A stretch of DNA of 39,283 bases from Okeania sp. SIO2B3 (GTDB taxonomy: Bacteria > Cyanobacteriota > Cyanobacteriia > Cyanobacteriales > Microcoleaceae), in assembly GCF_010672525.1 (NCBI RefSeq), contig NZ_JAAHGH010000073.1, positions 1-39,283 of the forward strand, given 5' to 3'. Below the pieces are notes generated by a model. It made no database searches. It worked only from the letters and a program-made list of their open reading frames with translations, and was not told where the DNA came from. How positions within the stretch are numbered: position 1 is the first letter of the stretch; the number at the start of each line of letters is the position of its first letter. Of this stretch, positions 35,296-39,283 are shown piece after piece. A program made the position numbers and the translations under genes.

Positions 35296-36285
35296 TTGAA
35301 TAGTACATACCTCAGTTTTGTCATTCCAGTTTATAACGAAGAAGCCACAATCAAACCCTTGTTTGAGCGAATTTTAGATGTAATGAATTTAGCTGAAATT
35401 AATAGTTATGAAATAATTTTTGTAGATGATGGTAGTAACGACTTGTCTTGGATAGAAATTAATGAATTAATCAAAAAACATCCCCAGAAAATTAAAGGAA
35501 TTAGATTAAGAAGAAACTTTGGTAAATCTTCCGCCTTATCTGCTGGATTTAAAAAAGCTACAGGAAATATTATCTTTACTCTAGACGCAGATTTACAAGA
35601 TGACCCGGCAGAAGTACCTAAATTTTTGGAAAAGTTAGAGTCAGGATACGATTTAGTTTCTGGATGGCGAAAACATCGTAACGACCCTTTTTCTAAAACA
35701 TTACCCTCGAAATTATTTAATGGAGTAACATCAATTTTAACTGGTGTAAAATTACACGATTTTAATTGTGGCTTAAAAGCTTATAAAAAAGAGGTATTAA
35801 ACTGCATCAAAGTCTATGGAGAATTACATAGATATATTCCAGTATTAGCCCATAGTTTAGGATTTAAAATTTCTGAAGTAACAGTGCGGCATCATCAACG
35901 GAAACAGGGAAAATCTAAATATGGTTTAGAACGTTATACCCGTGGATTTCTTGATTTATTAACTGTTTTAGCAACTACTCATTATTTACATAAACCAGGT
36001 CATTTATTTGGAAGTTTAGGATTATTATTCGGTGCTTTGGGAATGACATCTTTAGGTTATTTGACTGTACTTTGGTTTATGGAAATTCGACCTATAGGTA
36101 CTCGCCCTTTATTTTTATTTGGAATTTTGTGTATTATTCTGTCCGTACAATTAATATCTTTAGGAATTTTGGCAGAATTAATAACTCGAAATGTCGATGA
36201 TGATTATGTAGATAAGCAGATTTGTGAAGTGCTAGAAATTAAGGAAGAAGGAAGAAGGAAGAAGGAAGAAGAAAGAAGAATTTAG
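35296..36285 (+). CDS. Polyprenyl-phosphate glycosyltransferase, GT2 (GtrB/DPM1-like)
   Basis: A 329-residue membrane enzyme that probably moves a sugar from a nucleotide donor to undecaprenyl phosphate on the cytoplasmic face. The GT-A domain has FVIPVYNEE (8-16), FVDDGS (42-47), RRNFGKSSALSAGF (72-85), DADLQDDP (97-104) and a KQGKSKYG acceptor region near 207. Two transmembrane helices follow (~236-262 and ~272-297). No ATG precedes the conserved YLSFVIPVYNEE, and a TGA lies at 35290-35292 in frame, so TTG at 35296 is the only upstream start. The last ~16 residues (KEEGRRKKEEERRI) are encoded by a GGAAGAA repeat that has run into the gene. Confidence 0.93.
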   Translation: MNSTYLSFVIPVYNEEATIKPLFERILDVMNLAEINSYEIIFVDDGSNDLSWIEINELIKKHPQKIKGIRLRRNFGKSSALSAGFKKATGNIIFTLDADLQDDPAEVPKFLEKLESGYDLVSGWRKHRNDPFSKTLPSKLFNGVTSILTGVKLHDFNCGLKAYKKEVLNCIKVYGELHRYIPVLAHSLGFKISEVTVRHHQRKQGKSKYGLERYTRGFLDLLTVLATTHYLHKPGHLFGSLGLLFGALGMTSLGYLTVLWFMEIRPIGTRPLFLFGILCIILSVQLISLGILAELITRNVDDDYVDKQICEVLEIKEEGRRKKEEERRI

Positions 36286-36340
36286 CAAATTTTGTAGAGT
36301 GCGTATTTAAGGAAGAAGTAAGAAGGAAGAAGGAAGAAGA
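36238..36340. repeat. GGAAGAA 7-base repeats overlapping the GT2 gene end
   Basis: AAGGAAGAAGGAAGAAGGAA-type runs occupy 36240-36281 inside the gene and 36310-36340 after the stop, separated by about 30 bp. The following 240 bp to 36580 hold no gene. Confidence 0.88.
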
Positions 36341-36580
36341 ATTGAGAAATTTTTGCTTATTACCATTTACCATGCAACAAGTTTTTTACCAATGGATAAT
36401 TGACAGTTAATTCATTCGGTTTAAACCCACATTCCGCCAAGTAAAAGTCAGAATTATGATTTTACAGCTTTGAGAGATTTTCTTTTTCGAGGTGGAAAAA
36501 CTAGGCAGCAAAAAATCATAATCTATATTGTTATTGCTATTGTACTTTTGGTTAGATTAACTATGTGTTCTTAGTAGAAA

Positions 36581-37005
36581 TAATTAAGGCTTACCGATCT
36601 AATCTTAAAGCATTGATAGATAAAGGTTAAGTAAGCATTCCGGAGGAAATGCTTACAAAGTTAAAGCATTTTTTGAGTTGAAAAAAGTGCCAGATTTTCA
36701 GACCAAAACCCTCAAAAAGTTAGCATAAAAGGCAGAATAATTACAGAAAAATCACTCTTACAAATATATTTGACTACCTCCTCTATAAATTCTATTTTTT
36801 CAGCCAATAAGTGCCCCTTTTGCTCTGACTAAAATGGTGAAAAGTCAACTTTTAATCATAAATTCAAAGCCTTCATCCCTGTGTCTCCGTGTCTGGTGCG
36901 TCCCCGTGTCTATCGAGAATGAAATAGCCCTGCCCTACTCCCCTACTCCCCTACTCCTCCACTCCCCTACTCCTTAAAAAATACTTTTTCAGCAAACCCT
37001 AATTA
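36581..37005 (+). mobile_element. Degenerate element C with TAATTA..TCAGCAAACCCTAATTA ends
   Basis: The left end TAATTAAGGCTTACCGATCT has decayed; the right end TCAGCAAACCCTAATTA (36989-37005) is intact. Block CTCAAAAAGTTAG and its neighbours match the inverted right part of the element at 6924-7418. Inside are a 26-bp GTAAGCATT..AATGCTTAC palindrome (about 36631-36656) and an inverted 8-base CCCCTACT run near 36936-36975. Downstream, 37006-37420 has only a weak 71-codon frame without family features. Confidence 0.65.
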
Positions 37006-37420
37006 TTCCTTGATTTTTCTGCCTCTGAATAAATAAGTTATTGTTTAAGTTTTGGTCTTTTAGTTTAAAAATTTTTAAGTTTGTCAGGGCTTGATGACAA
37101 AAAAGCAAAAAATTTGTCTGAAGTAGTTAACGAAATTTCAATATTTTTAGCCCTTGCTCTTGATTGTATGATGGTATATACTACAGCAAAATCCAAAGGA
37201 CAATTATTGCTTAAAGTAATTTTTAAGCTGCAAATACCTATTATTTCGTTATTTTTAGAGGCAAATACTCTAAATTTCTCTGGGATGAATGACTAATTTT
37301 TCTCTCCTGATTTTTTGGCTGATTGATAAATTGGCAATTTTATGGTAAGCGAGCGAAAGAAGACAAATGTAGCCAATTATTATTTGTAGGTAGAGTTGAG
37401 GAAACTAAATCCAACAAATA

Positions 37421-37615
37421 TCAATTGCCGAATAAATTTTCTACCCACTGCTTTTCTACCTCAGACAAAATAGGTGGGGGTGGTGCTTCCGTGTAATTTA
37501 TAGATAAATCATAAGCTGCCTCATCATAAATCTCATTAAAAGCAGCAGATAAGTTAAGGACAACATCTGAATCGGGCGATCGCAACGGAATAGGAATTGC
37601 AAGCAGCAAATTTTG
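37421..37615 (-). pseudogene. C-terminal remnant of a DUF4058 family protein
   Basis: The minus strand encodes AIPIPLRSPDSDVVLNLSA, then AYDLSINYTEAPPPPILSEV and a short tail to the stop. This is the typical end of the ~250-residue DUF4058 proteins widespread in cyanobacteria. The roughly 190 upstream residues are absent; the open frame instead continues into unrelated hydrophobic sequence (to 37663). Confidence 0.7.
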
Positions 37616-37762
37616 GAGAGTGACAAGAAAACAGAGAACAGGAAACAAAAAATATACAAACAATTTTGCCTATCTAAATTATTAAGTATGCTGTATAGAA
37701 AATGAATTCTCTGGAAGCTTATTTGAATTGTATAAATTAGAATGTTTATATACTATTATCTG

Positions 37763-38174
37763 TTAACTATCTTGACTATCATATATAGCTTCTATTCTTT
37801 GATAGCGAGGAGTTGCTGGTGGATTTTCAGGTGCGCTTTTATTATTAACCCAACCACTTTCTAATTCAGACAAATACTGTTTTGATTGATTACCTAGACT
37901 GTCATTCATGTAATGTAATTGATTATCTAGACTGTCATTCATGTAAATTGTTTTCTGCTTGAATTGACTATCATATATAGCTTTTGTTCTTTGATAGCGA
38001 GGAGTTGCTGGTGGATTTTCAGGTGCGCTTTTATTATTAACCCAACCACTTTTTAGTTTAGATAAAGACTGTTGTGATTGATTACTAAGAGTTGGTGGTA
38101 TATCTTCAGGTGGACTGTTATTATTGACCACTTCCTAATTTAGATAAAGACTGTTTTGATTGATTCTCAGGCAT
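37763..38174 (-). pseudogene. Small repeat-containing protein of unknown family, frameshifted near its start
   Basis: ATG at 38174 has an AGGAGG box 8 nt upstream and encodes MPENQSKQSLSKLGSG, then hits tandem stops. Four nucleotides appear missing near 38128-38133 compared with the two later repeats (GACC-ACTT against AACCCAACCACTT). After that point a frame to 37763 continues as VNNNSPPEDIPPTLSNQSQQ and two repeats of SGWVNNKSAPENPPATPRYQ with RxxAIYDSQ. The repaired protein would be about 137 residues, hydrophilic, rich in Asn, Ser, Gln and Pro, and without a signal peptide or membrane segment. It could be phase-variable instead of dead. Function unknown. Confidence 0.55.
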
Positions 38175-38234
38175 GAAAAAACCTCCTAAAAGCGAAAATA
38201 ATACTGAACATAATAATATCATATTAATATATAA

Positions 38235-38609
38235 CTATACAGAGTATAGAATCAAACTTACTATTGATAGTATTAATTCCTTTAATACTAAATTGAGTAC
38301 AGTTTTAGGTTTTAGTGCTACTTCAATTTTTTTCAGACGTTGGGCACGAACAAAGGAAACATCGGGTACTTTTAAATTAGTATCTGAAATAATAAAACCA
38401 GCACTAGAATCAAACAAGCGTCCGAGACGACGTGGATAAACCCAGTTAGAAAGAGAGGCTATTAAGCGAACGCCAATTTCACTAGAAACAATATCTGATG
38501 GACCCATAACTAATATTTTTCCTTCGTCTAATTCTAATTGATAATCTAAACCTGCTTGATTCAGAGTACCTTGCAATATTTCTAAGTCTTTGATTGTGAG
38601 ATTTGACAT
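38235..38609 (-). pseudogene. Uma2 family (DUF820) endonuclease, truncated
   Basis: The first ~100 residues follow the Uma2 pattern: an N-terminal helix, LELDEGKILVMGPSD, SSEIGVRLIASLSNW, LGRLFDSSAGFIIS and KVPDVSFVRAQRLKK. After residue ~100 the frame continues as KTVLNLVLKELILSIVSLIL and lacks the family's second half (the PDLxxEVISP region with the catalytic Glu). Length is 124 against the usual ~190. It is probably inactive. It ends about 60 bp before the small repeat-protein gene on the same strand. Confidence 0.75.
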
Positions 38610-38662
38610 ATATATTTCATCTAAATTAACAATTTATTTTGTGATTTGATTATAGCTAATAT

Positions 38663-38837
38663 GTAAGCATTCAGCTATCAGCAGTCAGCTATCAGCAATT
38701 AATAATGAATAATTACTTGTCAGATTGAGTCCGGAGACTTTGACAGTAACTTTTTATTCAAACTCAATTTCAAAGGTTGCTTTTACCTTTCCCAACATTA
38801 ATAGCTGATAGCTAATAGCTGACGGCTGAATGCTTAC
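38663..38837. mobile_element. 175-bp MITE-like element, ends GTAAGCATTCAGC
   Basis: GTAAGCATTCAGC at 38663 and GCTGAATGCTTAC at 38825-38837 are perfect inverted termini. Complementarity continues through GTCAGCTATCAGC-type heptamers on the left and GCTGATAGCTAATAGCTGAC on the right. The core is noncoding. Confidence 0.75.
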
Positions 38838-38898
38838 GGAGTACCTAAATTATAGATGCAACTTTAAGAGATAATTAGTATAGGAATTTAAGGAAAGA

Positions 38899-38967
38899 TG
38901 AGGACAGATAAAAAGCTTAAAACTTAGACAACGTAAGATTTTTCCTTCTTCCTTCTGCTATATAAAT
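38899..38967 (-). repeat. Family-3 dispersed repeat, inverted copy
   Basis: The minus strand reads TATAGCAGAAGGAAGAAGGA, then AAAATCTTACGTTGTCTAAG, TTTTAAGCTTTTTATCTGTC. It matches 18593-18749 and 25746-25863 but has only two GGAAGAA units. Confidence 0.8.
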
Positions 38968-39031
38968 TATCTGGAGTAATCATCAATTACCCATGGCTAG
39001 GTATTACCAAATAATTAATAATTAAATAATT

Positions 39032-39256
39032 CGCGCCTTGAAGCCGACCCTTTTAAGGGGAAAAAAGCGGTCGTTTTGCTGGCGCACAACTCCGTTAACG
39101 CTACGCGACATGTTTGCGGAGCATTCCGTCAGGAAAAAGCGCAGCTTCCCGAAGGGTGGGATAGCTCCTAAAACTGCGCCATATCCAATGGACCAAGAGA
39201 ATAAATAATATTTCCTTATATTCAATTCCGTAACGGTTTTAAGCAGAGGTAATTAT
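39032..39256 (-). repeat. Dispersed palindromic repeat, family 1, copy 4
   Basis: The minus strand reads AAAACCGTTACGGAATTGAA, AAGGAAATATTATTTATTCT, CTTGGTCCATTGG, CCCACCCTTCGGGAAGC and CCCCTTAAAAGGGTCGGCTT. The left half is closest to copy 1 (10763-10926). CAATTAT heptamers follow to the window edge and AATAATTA repeats precede it. Confidence 0.78.
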
Positions 39257-39283
39257 CAATTATCAATTATCAATTAATTAAGC

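Noticed and set aside
37081-37296. 71-codon plus-strand open frame with a hydrophobic middle
   Set aside because: Non-ATG start, no ribosome-binding site and no recognisable family; possibly a remnant, but not supportable.

Overview
The window looks like accessory chromosome from a filamentous cyanobacterium. It is A+T-rich, has at least 13 copies of the HIP1 octamer GCGATCGC, and carries many 7- and 8-base short tandem repeats, MITE-like elements and decaying genes. An Oscillatoriales-type genome (Trichodesmium/Okeania/Lyngbya-like) is my inference; nothing here fixes the genus. I saw no rRNA, tRNA or CRISPR array.

Layout. 1-1180: tandem array of a ~268-bp unit. 1322-6178: giant methyltransferase-GT-GT2 fusion with a 14-unit 34-residue repeat linker. 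6179-7640: noncoding, filled with palindromic and terminal-inverted-repeat elements. 7648-10214: dynamin-like GTPase pseudogene on the minus strand plus a duplicated 3' fragment. 11613-18590: type I secretion locus (PpiC-like isomerase, HetC/HlyB-like ABC exporter, HlyD-like adaptor). 18977-20416: minus-strand Ser/Thr kinase. 20590-21290: 130-bp tandem array. 21450-36285: surface-glycan genes on the plus strand (two paralogous multipass membrane proteins, Zn-ribbon methyltransferase, rfbC, an unrecognised 373-residue protein, rfbD, a type II thioesterase, a polyprenyl-phosphate GT2), widely spaced by repeats and interrupted by a RAYT-type Y1 transposase with its REP palindromes. 37421-38609: remnants (DUF4058 tail, a frameshifted repeat protein, truncated Uma2). 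The end carries more dispersed repeats.

How it may work together. RfbC and RfbD make dTDP-rhamnose from a 4-keto precursor (rfbA/rfbB lie outside). The GT2, the GT fusion and the membrane proteins could assemble or attach a glycan, with the methyltransferases modifying it. The type I system could export a protein to the same surface. The link between secretion and glycan genes is inferred from proximity only.

The most unusual material is noncoding or repetitive: three unrelated long-period tandem arrays, each just 5' of a plus-strand gene; a 130-bp unit with a stem-preserving hairpin; a mosaic 34-residue linker; a graveyard of duplicated 3'-terminal gene ends; and several families of palindromic repeats, each with two or more copies in the window.
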